Numbered from the stretch's first letter, positions 1 to 6,440 are shown. The stretch is 9,132 bases of DNA from Candidatus Thioglobus sp. (GCA_015163925.1 JAAOIF010000030.1:1-9132), one strand, 5' to 3'. Notes: generated from the sequence alone by a model not told the origin. Translations and numbers: made by a program.

Positions 1-1781
1 GGGCGAATATTTATGTCTTTTTTAATGGTTTTTCCGTCCCGCTCAACCTCAATATTAATGTTTTTTTGCGCATCATACAGGGCAATCGACTGGTGAATTA
101 GGCTGTTAATATCAACCACAGTTCTCTCAATTTGCGGCGTATTTGCATAATCGGCAAAGGCGCTAACCATTGAATCCATTGACTTTACTTGGTCAATAAT
201 AACTGTTGTAGTTTTGTCAATTATTGCCAAATCTTTGCCCTTTGAAGTCTTCAAAAATTTATTTCGCAAGCGTTGAGCCGAGAGCAAAATCGGAGTCAGC
301 GGATTTTTAATTTCATGCGCCATTCGCACTGCCACCTCGCCCCAAGCCGCTTTTTTCTGCGCCCTGTGCAATTTAGAAATATCCTTAACAATTATCACAT
401 AGCCCAGAGTTTCATTATTTACATCCAAAACCGCGCCCTGACAGTCCAGCAAGACATGCCGACCCGGTAGCGACAGCTCCATTTCCTTGCTCCACTCGCC
501 AGAATTTTGCTTGAATTTTTGTGCTGCCATATCAAACAAAGGCTTGAGATATTTGTGTTTTGAGCCAATCTGCTGATACAATCCGCCGATAAATTGCTGC
601 TCATTTTTAATCAAAAGCATCTTGCCAATCACCGGATTTATCAGGCGAATATTATTCATTTTATCCAATCCAATCACCCCATAAGAGTATTTTAAAATCG
701 TTTCTAAATACAAATTATGCGTGTCCAGCCCCTCGCGTGAGGATTTAATCTGCCGGCTCATCTCGTTAAATTGAGCAATCAGCTGGCGAATATCGGAACT
801 TTCCTTTTGATTTTGCACCAAAACATCATAATTTCCATGCGCAATTTCTTTGGTCGCCTCGCTCAGATTGTGCATCGGACGCATAAGTTGGTCAATCATT
901 CTAAAAACAATCAGCAAAACACTCAAAATAGTTAGCAAAATAGTGGAGTAAAAATCCAGCAAAAAACGCTTTTTCGTAAGCGAAGTATTAACCTCAAATT
1001 TCAGTGAATTAGCAAAATTATAAAAGTCTTCAACCTGTTGCAAAAACTGCAATATATTGCGGTCTGCCGGATAAAATATAGAAATATTTATGAAGTCTTT
1101 TAGCTGCGGATTTTCAGGCAAATTCGCACTTGACATTTGCTTCTTAAAAACCTTTTTGCAATTTTTATTACGCTTGCTTTTAACAATCAGCTCGCTCTTT
1201 TCATTCCTCAAAATAATCTGACAAGCCCAGCCATTATCAACCAAATTTTGCACAAAATCTTGCATAATTTGCTCATAATCTATGTCGTATTTTTTCTCAT
1301 TGGAATAATTATTAATTTGCCGCAGCAATACAACAGTCCGCTCGGTGTAATAATTCTCTTGAATCACCTGCCCGCCGCCGTATAAGTCCTTAACTTTGCC
1401 AATAAATTGCTGGTTAAAAATCTTATAAGTACTCTCAGAACGCTCAACATTATCACGAACAGTTTGGAATGAAAACAGATAAAAAGACAGCACCGGAACG
1501 ATGACTAAAAGTGGAATAATTTTGACAAAAGACCAAGTAAATTGAGTGCCAATAATGCCGCTGCGGTTGTCTTTTTTCAGCTTAGAAACTGCGGCGAAAA
1601 TGTAGAATCCGGCGACCAATCCCATCAAAATATTATAAGTTACCAAAATCCACCACCAGTCCTCAATCAGCTCAGGATTTAGCCCCAGATAGACTAATCC
1701 GCCAAGCGAAAGCAGAAAAGCACTACTCCAAAACCATTTATTTGGTGCATTTTTTAGTGATAAATCTTGATTAAAAACCAT
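1..1781 (-). CDS. ntrY: NtrY-like membrane sensor histidine kinase (partial, C-terminus off the left edge)
   Basis: About 593 codons are open from ATG at 1781 to the window edge. Hydrophobic segments lie near residues 17-34, 43-66 and 83-105, followed by a periplasmic region of about 165 residues and a fourth membrane segment near 274-297. A HAMP-like stretch (LMRPMHNLSEATKEIAHGNY) follows, then a PAS-like region at about 355-470. The dimerisation/phosphoacceptor box reads AWGEVAVRMAHEIKNPLTP, with the phosphorylated histidine at residue 489; this wording is characteristic of NtrY. The ATP-binding N, G1 and G2 boxes would lie beyond the edge. NtrY kinases phosphorylate the response regulator NtrX, usually the next gene, in nitrogen, redox or envelope responses; the signal here is unknown. 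A GGA four bases before the ATG is the only candidate ribosome site. The gene is divergent from the RNase D fragment. Confidence 0.9.
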   Translation of the reverse strand, partial: MVFNQDLSLKNAPNKWFWSSAFLLSLGGLVYLGLNPELIEDWWWILVTYNILMGLVAGFYIFAAVSKLKKDNRSGIIGTQFTWSFVKIIPLLVIVPVLSFYLFSFQTVRDNVERSESTYKIFNQQFIGKVKDLYGGGQVIQENYYTERTVVLLRQINNYSNEKKYDIDYEQIMQDFVQNLVDNGWACQIILRNEKSELIVKSKRNKNCKKVFKKQMSSANLPENPQLKDFINISIFYPADRNILQFLQQVEDFYNFANSLKFEVNTSLTKKRFLLDFYSTILLTILSVLLIVFRMIDQLMRPMHNLSEATKEIAHGNYDVLVQNQKESSDIRQLIAQFNEMSRQIKSSREGLDTHNLYLETILKYSYGVIGLDKMNNIRLINPVIGKMLLIKNEQQFIGGLYQQIGSKHKYLKPLFDMAAQKFKQNSGEWSKEMELSLPGRHVLLDCQGAVLDVNNETLGYVIIVKDISKLHRAQKKAAWGEVAVRMAHEIKNPLTPILLSAQRLRNKFLKTSKGKDLAIIDKTTTVIIDQVKSMDSMVSAFADYANTPQIERTVVDINSLIHQSIALYDAQKNINIEVERDGKTIKKDINIR

Positions 1782-1864
1782 TTTTCCATTTGTTAATATT
1801 ACATTTCGCTGATTATCTCATAAAAAATCCAGCGCTAAGGCAAAGTTGTTGCTAAAATACAACA
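1782..1864. promoter_or_regulatory. Divergent intergenic region between ntrY and rnd, with an inverted repeat at the rnd start
   Basis: This 83-base AT-rich gap must carry promoters for both flanking genes, but no consensus pair stands out. An inverted repeat, TTGTTG at 1846-1851 and CAACAA at 1860-1865 with an eight-base loop, reaches into the rnd start codon. A TAAAAT box at 1853-1858 could serve as a -10 only if the rnd message were leaderless, and no -35 match is seen 17 bases upstream. No Shine-Dalgarno sequence precedes rnd. Functional assignment is tentative. Confidence 0.3.
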
Positions 1865-2281
1865 ATGATACAAACTCAAGCACAATTAGGCGATTTTCTC
1901 AACTTAATAAAAGACGAAACCGAATTAGCAATTGACACTGAATTCAAATGGGTTAGCACTTATTTTCCGCAATTCTGTTTGTTGCAAATTGCCACTAAAA
2001 ACGCCGCTGAGTGCATAGATATTTTAGCGCTTGAAGACTTAAAACCCTTATTTGATAAGCTTTACCAGCCGAATGTTTTGTGGATTGCCCATGCCGCCAG
2101 AAACGATATTGAGGTTTTATTTTTGCATTCCAAGCGCTTGCCAGAGAAAGTTTTTGATACCCAAATTGCAGTTGATTTGCTCAAAAATCTGCGTCCAGAA
2201 GACAGTAATTTTGGCTCATCTGATTTCCTTGAGTTTCAGCGCCCCCTCCATCGCAATCGCATGCATCGTGCCGCGCCCTAA
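1865..2281 (+). CDS. rnd: RNase D, N-terminal fragment (3' part missing)
   Basis: RNase D is a 3'-to-5' DEDD-family exoribonuclease that trims tRNA precursors. The first about 118 codons fit the family. Exo I is AIDTEF with metal ligands Asp24 and Glu26, followed by TYFPQFCLLQIA. Exo II is AHAARNDIEVL with Asp81, then VFDTQIAVDLL at about 96-106. After NFG near residue 117 the similarity stops, and the reading frame continues to a TAA at 2281 through sequence that is really the antisense of glmS. The Exo III motif (Tyr-x3-Asp) and the HRDC domains are absent, so roughly two thirds of a normal protein of about 370 residues is missing and the product should be inactive. The last about 20 codons are not native. 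The start is supported by family alignment although no ribosome site is visible. Confidence 0.85.
   Translation: MIQTQAQLGDFLNLIKDETELAIDTEFKWVSTYFPQFCLLQIATKNAAECIDILALEDLKPLFDKLYQPNVLWIAHAARNDIEVLFLHSKRLPEKVFDTQIAVDLLKNLRPEDSNFGSSDFLEFQRPLHRNRMHRAAP
2213..2225. other. Breakpoint joining truncated rnd to truncated glmS, tail to tail
   Basis: Reading rightward, RNase D similarity ends around 2213-2219. Reading leftward, GlmS similarity is intact through GALKLKEI and the first two bases of the expected next serine codon, and is lost at about 2219. The crossover is therefore resolved to a few bases, best placed at 2219/2220. There is no insertion sequence, direct repeat or spacer at the joint. 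Both genes lose their 3' ends at the same point. It is either a chimeric join in the assembled DNA or a real rearrangement. Confidence 0.75.
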
Positions 2282-3706
2282 AAACAACGCATTAGACTTA
2301 TTTTTGAAGGTTTGCGCCAGTTTAATAATACGATTTTCTTGCTTCAGAGTTTTTTCAATCAGCCCCGGAAGCCGACTCAAACCATCAACAATTAGCGCCT
2401 CTTGAGCCTGATTTAATGTCTTTTTAACCTTGCCGATTGCCACTGTCAGCAACGCTAACGAGACTAATTGAGTAGTAAAAGCTTTGGTCGATGCCACCCC
2501 GATTTCCACCCCCGCATGAGTTAAAAAAACCAGCTCAGACTCCCGAGTCAGCGAGGATTCTGGCGAATTACAAATGCTCAAAGTGTGAATATTCGGCTGG
2601 TGTTTTTTGACCGTTTTCAGCGCCTCCAAAGTGTCCGCCGTTTCGCCACTTTGAGAAATTGTAACAAACAAAGTATCATCCAAAATCAGCGGATGCCGGT
2701 AACGATATTCGCTTGCAACCTCAATATGACAGGGGATTTTAGCGATGTCCTCCAGCCAATATTTTGCCACCAAACCGGCGTGATAACTGGTGCCACAGGC
2801 GATGATTTGCACTTGCTGAATTTTGTCAAAAACCGCCGAGCTGTCGGGTCCGAAGGCAGCAAGCAAAACACTATTTTTGCTAATCCGACTCTCCAAAGTA
2901 TCACGAATTGCTTGCGGCTGTTCAAAAATTTCCTTGTGCATAAAATGAGCAAAATCGCCTTTGGAAATCTGTCCGGGCTTGAGTTTTGAAGTTTTAATTT
3001 GCCGCTCAACCGGCTTGCCATTTTCGTCATAAATGCTAATAGAATCAAGGCAAATATCGGCAATATCGCCTTCCTCCAAATAGATAAAATTATTAGTAAT
3101 ATCAAGCAAAGCCATCGGGTCTGAGGCGATAAAATTGCCCTGTTTGCTGATGCCAATTACCAGCACCGAGCCACTTCTGGCGGCGATTAAATGCTCTGGA
3201 TGCTTGGCTGAAACCACGCCGATTGCATAAGCGCCTTTGAGGGTTTTGAGCATTTTTTGAGTAGCCTCCAGCAAGGAAATATCTTGCTGTAACGCTTGGT
3301 CAATTCCATGGGCGATGACCTCAGTATCAGTGTCGGAGGTGAAGTTGTAGCCCTGTTTTTGCTGCTGAGTTTTGAGCTTGAGGAAATTTTCAATAATTCC
3401 ATTATGGACAACACTGACGCTGTTATTGCAAATATGCGGGTGGGCATTACGGGAGGACGGCTCGCCGTGTGTGGCCCAGCGGGTGTGAGCGATGCCGATA
3501 GCCCCGGTGAGATGGCGTTTTTTGCCAGTAATATTATCTTCCAAATTAACAACTTTGCCAACACTTCTGGCTCGTGCAAGCTGCTTATCAGCGCCTAAAA
3601 CCACCACGCCAGCGGAGTCATAGCCCCGATATTCTAAGCGTTTCAGCCCATCAATTAAAATTGGAGTAATATTATTTTTGCAAACTCCGCCGATAATTCC
3701 GCACAT
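2216..3706 (-). CDS. glmS: Glutamine-fructose-6-phosphate aminotransferase, C-terminally truncated
   Basis: GlmS makes glucosamine-6-phosphate from fructose-6-phosphate and glutamine, the entry step to UDP-GlcNAc, peptidoglycan and lipopolysaccharide. The protein begins MCGIIGG, so Cys2 is the glutaminase nucleophile after Met removal. AHTRWATHG (73-81), HNG (101-103) and DTD (125-127) complete the class II amidotransferase pocket. The first SIS (isomerase) domain spans about 300-430 with SQSGETADTLEAL (351-363) and GVASTKAFTTQL (403-414). The second begins near 467 and is cut after GALKLKEI; a TGA created by the join follows one codon later. At 496 residues it lacks about 110 of the usual about 609, including the conserved late histidine and lysine of the isomerase site and the C-terminal tail, so it should not make product as drawn. 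AAGGG at 3713-3717 (minus strand) is a good ribosome site. It is divergent from rnm. Confidence 0.93.
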   Translation of the reverse strand: MCGIIGGVCKNNITPILIDGLKRLEYRGYDSAGVVVLGADKQLARARSVGKVVNLEDNITGKKRHLTGAIGIAHTRWATHGEPSSRNAHPHICNNSVSVVHNGIIENFLKLKTQQQKQGYNFTSDTDTEVIAHGIDQALQQDISLLEATQKMLKTLKGAYAIGVVSAKHPEHLIAARSGSVLVIGISKQGNFIASDPMALLDITNNFIYLEEGDIADICLDSISIYDENGKPVERQIKTSKLKPGQISKGDFAHFMHKEIFEQPQAIRDTLESRISKNSVLLAAFGPDSSAVFDKIQQVQIIACGTSYHAGLVAKYWLEDIAKIPCHIEVASEYRYRHPLILDDTLFVTISQSGETADTLEALKTVKKHQPNIHTLSICNSPESSLTRESELVFLTHAGVEIGVASTKAFTTQLVSLALLTVAIGKVKKTLNQAQEALIVDGLSRLPGLIEKTLKQENRIIKLAQTFKNKSNALFLGRGTMHAIAMEGALKLKEIR

Positions 3707-3734
3707 ATTTAGCCCTTAATTTTGCATATTCCAG

Positions 3735-3765
3735 TTGATTTTTGCCGCAAATATTATCGTATAAT
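3735..3765 (+). promoter_or_regulatory. Putative sigma70-type promoter for rnm
   Basis: A perfect TATAAT lies at 3760-3765, and TTGATT at 3735-3740 could be the -35, although the 19-base spacing is long. The predicted start, about 3772, gives a leader of roughly 25 bases before ATG at 3797. This supports that ATG over the upstream TTG at 3722, which would lie inside the promoter. No promoter as clear was found for divergent glmS. Confidence 0.5.
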
Positions 3766-3796
3766 ATCGCAATTAAATTGCCACAAACCAGTTTTT

Positions 3797-4630
3797 ATGA
3801 ACAATATTATAATTGATTTACACAGTCATTCGCATTATTCTGACGGCGTTTTATCCCCCGCCGCACTGCTGAAATTAGCCAAAAATCAGGGCTGCGAGGT
3901 TTTTGCTTTGACCGACCACGACAGCACCGATGGGCTGGCTGAGGCGCAAATTGAGGCTGATAAATTAGAGGTAAAATTGGTCTGCGGCGTGGAAATTTCA
4001 GCACTTTGGGCAAATATGACAATTCATATTGTCGGGCTAAATATTGATAAAAATAATCCAATTTTGCAAGCCGGACTTCAAAAGCATCAGGATTTTCGCC
4101 GGCTGCGGGGCGAGAAAATAGCCCGGGCGCTGGGCGGCGCTGGAGTGGTTGATGCTTTGGCGAAAACTCAAAGTATTGCTAAAACGGATATGCTGACCAG
4201 AACTCATTTTGCTCAAATGCTAATTGCAGAAGGGGTTTGCAAGGATATGAAAACTGTTTTTAAGCGTTTTATGAGCGGCAAAAAACCCGGCTCGGTCAAG
4301 GGGAAATGGGCAGATTATGATGAAGTAATCGGCTGGATTCATTCGGCTGGAGGGCAGGCGGTGCTTGCTCATCCGCTGCGTTACCGGATGACAAATACTA
4401 AAATAAAACGCCTGCTCGCCGACCTCTCAAACTGCGGCTGTGATGGCTTAGAAGTAGTAACCGGCAGCAGCAGCACCGCTGAAATTGCCCTATCTGATAA
4501 GTGGGCAAACGAATTTAATTTGTTAGCATCCGCCGGATCAGACTATCACGGCTGGCAAAATCAACGCATTCAAATTGCCCGCCTGCAGGCTTTGCCTAAT
4601 CCCAAAAAAGCCATCTGGAGCGATTGGTAA
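3797..4630 (+). CDS. rnm: PHP-domain phosphoesterase, RNase AM (YciV/TrpH family)
   Basis: The 277-residue product is close to the about 290 residues of E. coli YciV, now known as RNase AM, a 5'-to-3' exoribonuclease that trims 5' ends of rRNAs and acts on short oligonucleotides and 3',5'-bisphosphates. PHP metal-site motifs are all present: DLHSHSHYSDG (His9, His11, Asp16), TDHDS (Asp40, His41), GVEIS (Glu66), His77, LAHPLRY (His192) and GSDYHG (Asp249, His251). The insert with GEKIARAL and the THFAQMLI segment are also typical of the family. I chose ATG 3797 because the PHP motif begins directly after it. An in-frame TTG at 3722 would add 25 unrelated residues and overlap a TATAAT box. There is no strong Shine-Dalgarno sequence. 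In E. coli yciV is next to yciO; here a TA module separates them. Confidence 0.9.
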   Translation: MNNIIIDLHSHSHYSDGVLSPAALLKLAKNQGCEVFALTDHDSTDGLAEAQIEADKLEVKLVCGVEISALWANMTIHIVGLNIDKNNPILQAGLQKHQDFRRLRGEKIARALGGAGVVDALAKTQSIAKTDMLTRTHFAQMLIAEGVCKDMKTVFKRFMSGKKPGSVKGKWADYDEVIGWIHSAGGQAVLAHPLRYRMTNTKIKRLLADLSNCGCDGLEVVTGSSSTAEIALSDKWANEFNLLASAGSDYHGWQNQRIQIARLQALPNPKKAIWSDW

Positions 4631-4631
4631 A

Positions 4632-4664
4632 TGTATAACATTTTATATACAATATATATATAAT
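4632..4664 (+). promoter_or_regulatory. Putative promoter/operator of the BrnT-like TA module
   Basis: The 41-base gap after rnm is almost entirely A/T. TGTATA at 4632-4637 and TATACA at 4646-4651 form an inverted repeat with an eight-base spacer, and TATAAT at 4659-4664 could be a -10 box. No convincing -35 is seen. If that box is used, transcription would begin at about 4671, almost at the toxin ATG (4672), giving a message with little or no leader. This fits the lack of a ribosome site. Binding by the downstream antitoxin is inferred from how TA operons usually autoregulate. Confidence 0.4.
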
Positions 4665-4671
4665 TACCGCT

Positions 4672-4944
4672 ATGATTTTTAATTGGGACGAGGGCAAAAA
4701 CCAACTTTTATTAAAGCATAGAAATATTTGTTTTGAAAATGTGGTTGTTAGCATTAACAATAATAAGCTGCTTGGTGTCGAAAAAAATACCAGTAAAAAC
4801 TTTAATAATCAATATTGTTTGATTGTGGAAATTAGCGGATATGCTTATGTGGTGCCTTTTGTGAAGAATGAAAATGATTATTTTTTGAAGACAATATTTC
4901 CCAGTAGAAAGCAAACTAAAAAATATCTTAGGAGTAAAAAATGA
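4672..4944 (+). CDS. BrnT-like type II toxin
   Basis: This 90-residue basic protein begins IFNWDEGKNQLLLKHRNICF, which matches the BrnT opening pattern of F-x-W-D-x-x-K-N ... K-H/R-x-(V/I)-x-F-E-x. It ends with the family-like FLKTIFPSRKQTKKYL (71-86). BrnT toxins are small RelE-fold ribonucleases that inhibit translation. The central part (GYAYVVPFVKNENDYFLKTIFPSRK) resembles the subgroup paired with short CopG-type antitoxins and not classical Brucella BrnT, so exact activity is unproved. The gene is strikingly AT-rich, about 28 percent GC by hand count, while stretches of yciO (5281-5400) reach about 58 percent, suggesting horizontal acquisition. Toxin-first order and the four-base ATGA overlap with the next gene fit a BrnTA-type operon. 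Confidence 0.75.
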   Translation: MIFNWDEGKNQLLLKHRNICFENVVVSINNNKLLGVEKNTSKNFNNQYCLIVEISGYAYVVPFVKNENDYFLKTIFPSRKQTKKYLRSKK

Positions 4945-5231
4945 AAACAGAAATTGAAACCGCAGAGGAATTAGCGTTGTTGCAAAGTTTTGAAAATAAT
5001 AAATATAGCAAGCTTGAAGGCGACGAGTTGGCGGCAATGAACGCCTCTTTGAAAGGGGCGGCGGCTGATACTATAAAAAAACTTTCTAAAAAGAAATTAA
5101 TTAGCATTAGATTATTGGAAGATGATATTGAACGCTTGAAATCCATTGCAATGAACGAAGGAATGCCTTATCAGACCTACATCAGCCACATTTTGCACAA
5201 GGTAACAACTGGCAGGGTGGATTATCGCTAA
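4941..5231 (+). CDS. CopG/ribbon-helix-helix-type antitoxin of the BrnT-like module
   Basis: The 96-residue protein has an acidic N-terminal part (about 1-45), expected to wrap the toxin, and a C-terminal ribbon-helix-helix-like part. The latter reads KKLISIRLLEDDIERLKSIA, then NEGMPYQTYISHILHKVTTG. The pattern I-S-I-R, D-I-E-R-L-K, G-M-P-Y-Q-T-x-I-S-x-(I/L)-L-H-K is that of the CopG antitoxin family (Pfam CopG_antitoxin type). Such proteins neutralise the partner toxin and repress their own promoter, probably here at the palindrome before 4672. GGAG at 4931-4934 is a good ribosome site for ATG 4941, which overlaps the toxin stop as ATGA. Its own stop shares a base with the yciO start (TAATG), so translation of all three genes may be coupled. 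Confidence 0.82.
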   Translation: MKTEIETAEELALLQSFENNKYSKLEGDELAAMNASLKGAAADTIKKLSKKKLISIRLLEDDIERLKSIAMNEGMPYQTYISHILHKVTTGRVDYR

Positions 5232-5845
5232 TGGCGATTTTGCTGGAAATTCATCCGCAAAATCCACAGCAGCGGCTGATTGGGCAAGTGGCAGATAGGC
5301 TTAAAAGTGGGGCGGTGATTGCTTATCCGACTGATTCTGGTTATGCGCTGGGGACGGCGCTGGGAAATCGGGACGGGCTGGAGCGGATTCGGAGCATTCG
5401 GAATTTGTCCAAACGCCACGATTTTACTTTGATGATGCGGGATTTAGCCCATATCGGCGAGTATGCAAAACTTAATAATAACGCTTTTCGGCTGCTGAAA
5501 AAAATCCTGCCCGGCGCTTATACTTTTATTTTGGAAGGCACGAGAGATGTGCCGAAACGCCTATTGCATAAGCGAAAAAAGACTATTGGCTTGCGAATTT
5601 CTAATCATAAAGTGGTGCAGGAATTATTGACAACGCTGGATGAGCCGCTGATGAGCGTTTCGCTGATTATCAAGGGGCTGGATTTTTTGGATATTAATGC
5701 CGTGATTGAGGCGCTGGAAAATCGGGTGGATGTTATTATTAACGCTGGCTACTGCCCGTCTGAGCCGACTACGGTAATTGATTTATCCGGCGATAAGGTG
5801 GAAATTATTCGCACTGGCGCTGGGGATATTTCTGTTATAATTTAG
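5231..5845 (+). CDS. yciO: YciO family protein (YrdC/Sua5-like)
   Basis: The 204-residue product aligns closely with recalled E. coli YciO along its whole length: HPQNPQQRLI (8-17), AYPTDSGYALG (31-41), NFTLM-like DFTLMMRDL (64-72), PGAYTFILEGTRDVPKRLL (94-112), KTIGLRI (117-123), EPLMSVSLI (138-146) and EPTTVIDL (178-185). The family shares the YrdC/TsaC fold that makes threonylcarbamoyl-AMP for the t6A base of tRNA, but YciO proteins are a separate subgroup with weak or uncertain activity in that pathway. The universal Sua5/TsaC gene is likely elsewhere. It follows the antitoxin with a one-base overlap and no separate promoter is evident. Its stop codon TAG (5843-5845) lies in the centre of the mazE palindrome. 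In E. coli it neighbours rnm. Confidence 0.92.
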   Translation: MAILLEIHPQNPQQRLIGQVADRLKSGAVIAYPTDSGYALGTALGNRDGLERIRSIRNLSKRHDFTLMMRDLAHIGEYAKLNNNAFRLLKKILPGAYTFILEGTRDVPKRLLHKRKKTIGLRISNHKVVQELLTTLDEPLMSVSLIIKGLDFLDINAVIEALENRVDVIINAGYCPSEPTTVIDLSGDKVEIIRTGAGDISVII

Positions 5846-5853
5846 TTATAACA
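5833..5853 (+). promoter_or_regulatory. Perfect inverted repeat with a -10 box: likely mazEF promoter/operator
   Basis: TGTTATAA (5833-5840) and TTATAACA (5846-5853) are exact reverse complements separated by five bases, and the spacer holds the TAG stop of yciO. A consensus TATAAT at 5836-5841 lies within the palindrome, so a bound repressor would block polymerase directly. A -35 match 17 bases upstream is weak. Type II antitoxins with AbrB folds bind such palindromes to autoregulate. AAGGA at 5857-5861 then serves mazE. Confidence 0.6.
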
Positions 5854-5868
5854 TTTAAGGATAAAAAT

Positions 5869-6126
5869 ATGCAAACGCAAATTCGCAAAATCGGTAATTC
5901 CAAAGGAGTAATCATTCCAGCGGCTTTTTTGAGCGAGGCCGGCTTCAAGGACACAGCCAATATTAGCATTAAAAATCAACAAGTTATAATATCTCCAGCA
6001 CCGCCGAGCAAAAAACCACGCGCCGGTTGGCTTGAGGCAATGAAATATTATGAGCCAGAAAAAGATATTGATGTTTGGGAGGGTTTTGTTGAATTACCAA
6101 GCGAGCAAGAGGGTTGGGAATGGTAA
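5869..6126 (+). CDS. mazE: MazE/PemI-type antitoxin (AbrB fold)
   Basis: The 85-residue protein opens with the swapped-hairpin AbrB/MazE DNA-binding pattern: QIRKIGNSKGVIIPAAFLSEAGF (3-25) followed by IKNQQVIISPA (34-44). The C-terminal half (about 45-85) is rich in aromatic and acidic residues (GWLEAMKYYEPEKDIDVWEG) and would be the flexible tail that occupies the MazF RNA-binding groove. Length and layout match PemI/ChpS-like antitoxins. The start ATG has AAGGA seven bases upstream. The gene begins 23 bases after yciO and its 3' end overlaps the toxin by seven bases. It probably represses the operon through the palindrome at 5833-5853. Confidence 0.9.
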   Translation: MQTQIRKIGNSKGVIIPAAFLSEAGFKDTANISIKNQQVIISPAPPSKKPRAGWLEAMKYYEPEKDIDVWEGFVELPSEQEGWEW

Positions 6127-6428
6127 GGCGCGGCGAGGTTTATTGGGTAAATTTAGACCCAACTTTTGGCAGTGAAATCAAGAAAACTCGCCCCTGTTTG
6201 GTGGTGTCGCCGAATGTGCTAAATAAGCAAGTTCCGCGAGTGCTAATTGCCCCCTTGACCAGTAAAGGAGCGAGTTTGCCCAGCCGTGTTATTGTTGATT
6301 TTAATCAAAAAACTGCTAAGATTTTATTAGACCAAATCCGTAGCATTGATAAAAAAAGACTGCAACAAAAAATCGGCGTTATTCCATTATCAATCTGGCA
6401 GCCTACTTTAATTGAAATGTTTAGTTGA
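6120..6428 (+). CDS. mazF: MazF/PemK-type mRNA interferase toxin
   Basis: MazF toxins are sequence-specific endoribonucleases that cut single-stranded mRNA and halt growth when free of antitoxin. The 102-residue product shows the family motifs: RRGEVYWVNLDPTFGSEI (3-20), KTRPCLVVSPN (22-32) with the probable catalytic Arg24, VLIAPLTSK (41-49) with Thr47, and LLDQIRSIDKKRL (69-81). I chose ATG 6120 because GAGGG (6109-6113) sits six bases upstream and the family start aligns there; an in-frame TTG at 6114 is less likely. It overlaps mazE by seven bases, giving translational coupling. alaS starts 12 bases downstream with no visible terminator between. Target sequence cannot be predicted. The protein appears complete. 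Confidence 0.92.
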   Translation: MVRRGEVYWVNLDPTFGSEIKKTRPCLVVSPNVLNKQVPRVLIAPLTSKGASLPSRVIVDFNQKTAKILLDQIRSIDKKRLQQKIGVIPLSIWQPTLIEMFS

Positions 6429-6440
6429 GCCTAAAAACCG

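Noticed and set aside
1137..1385. Hydrophobic 82-codon frame on the plus strand
   Set aside because: It is antisense to the periplasmic domain of the NtrY-like kinase and has no ribosome site or family pattern.
2585..3598. Plus-strand frames opposite glmS (2585-2989, 3296-3598)
   Set aside because: They are shadows of a strongly conserved glmS reading frame; their peptides show no recognisable domain.
3722..3796. In-frame TTG extension adding 25 residues to rnm
   Set aside because: The added residues do not resemble the family, the PHP motif starts right after ATG 3797, and a TATAAT box lies inside the extension.
6114..6119. TTG start for mazF two codons upstream
   Set aside because: ATG 6120 has a well-spaced GAGGG and matches the usual MazF N-terminus.
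6296..6309. Inverted repeat TTGATTTTAATCAA within mazF
   Set aside because: It is short, A/T-rich and inside the coding sequence; no following T-run or promoter context supports a role.
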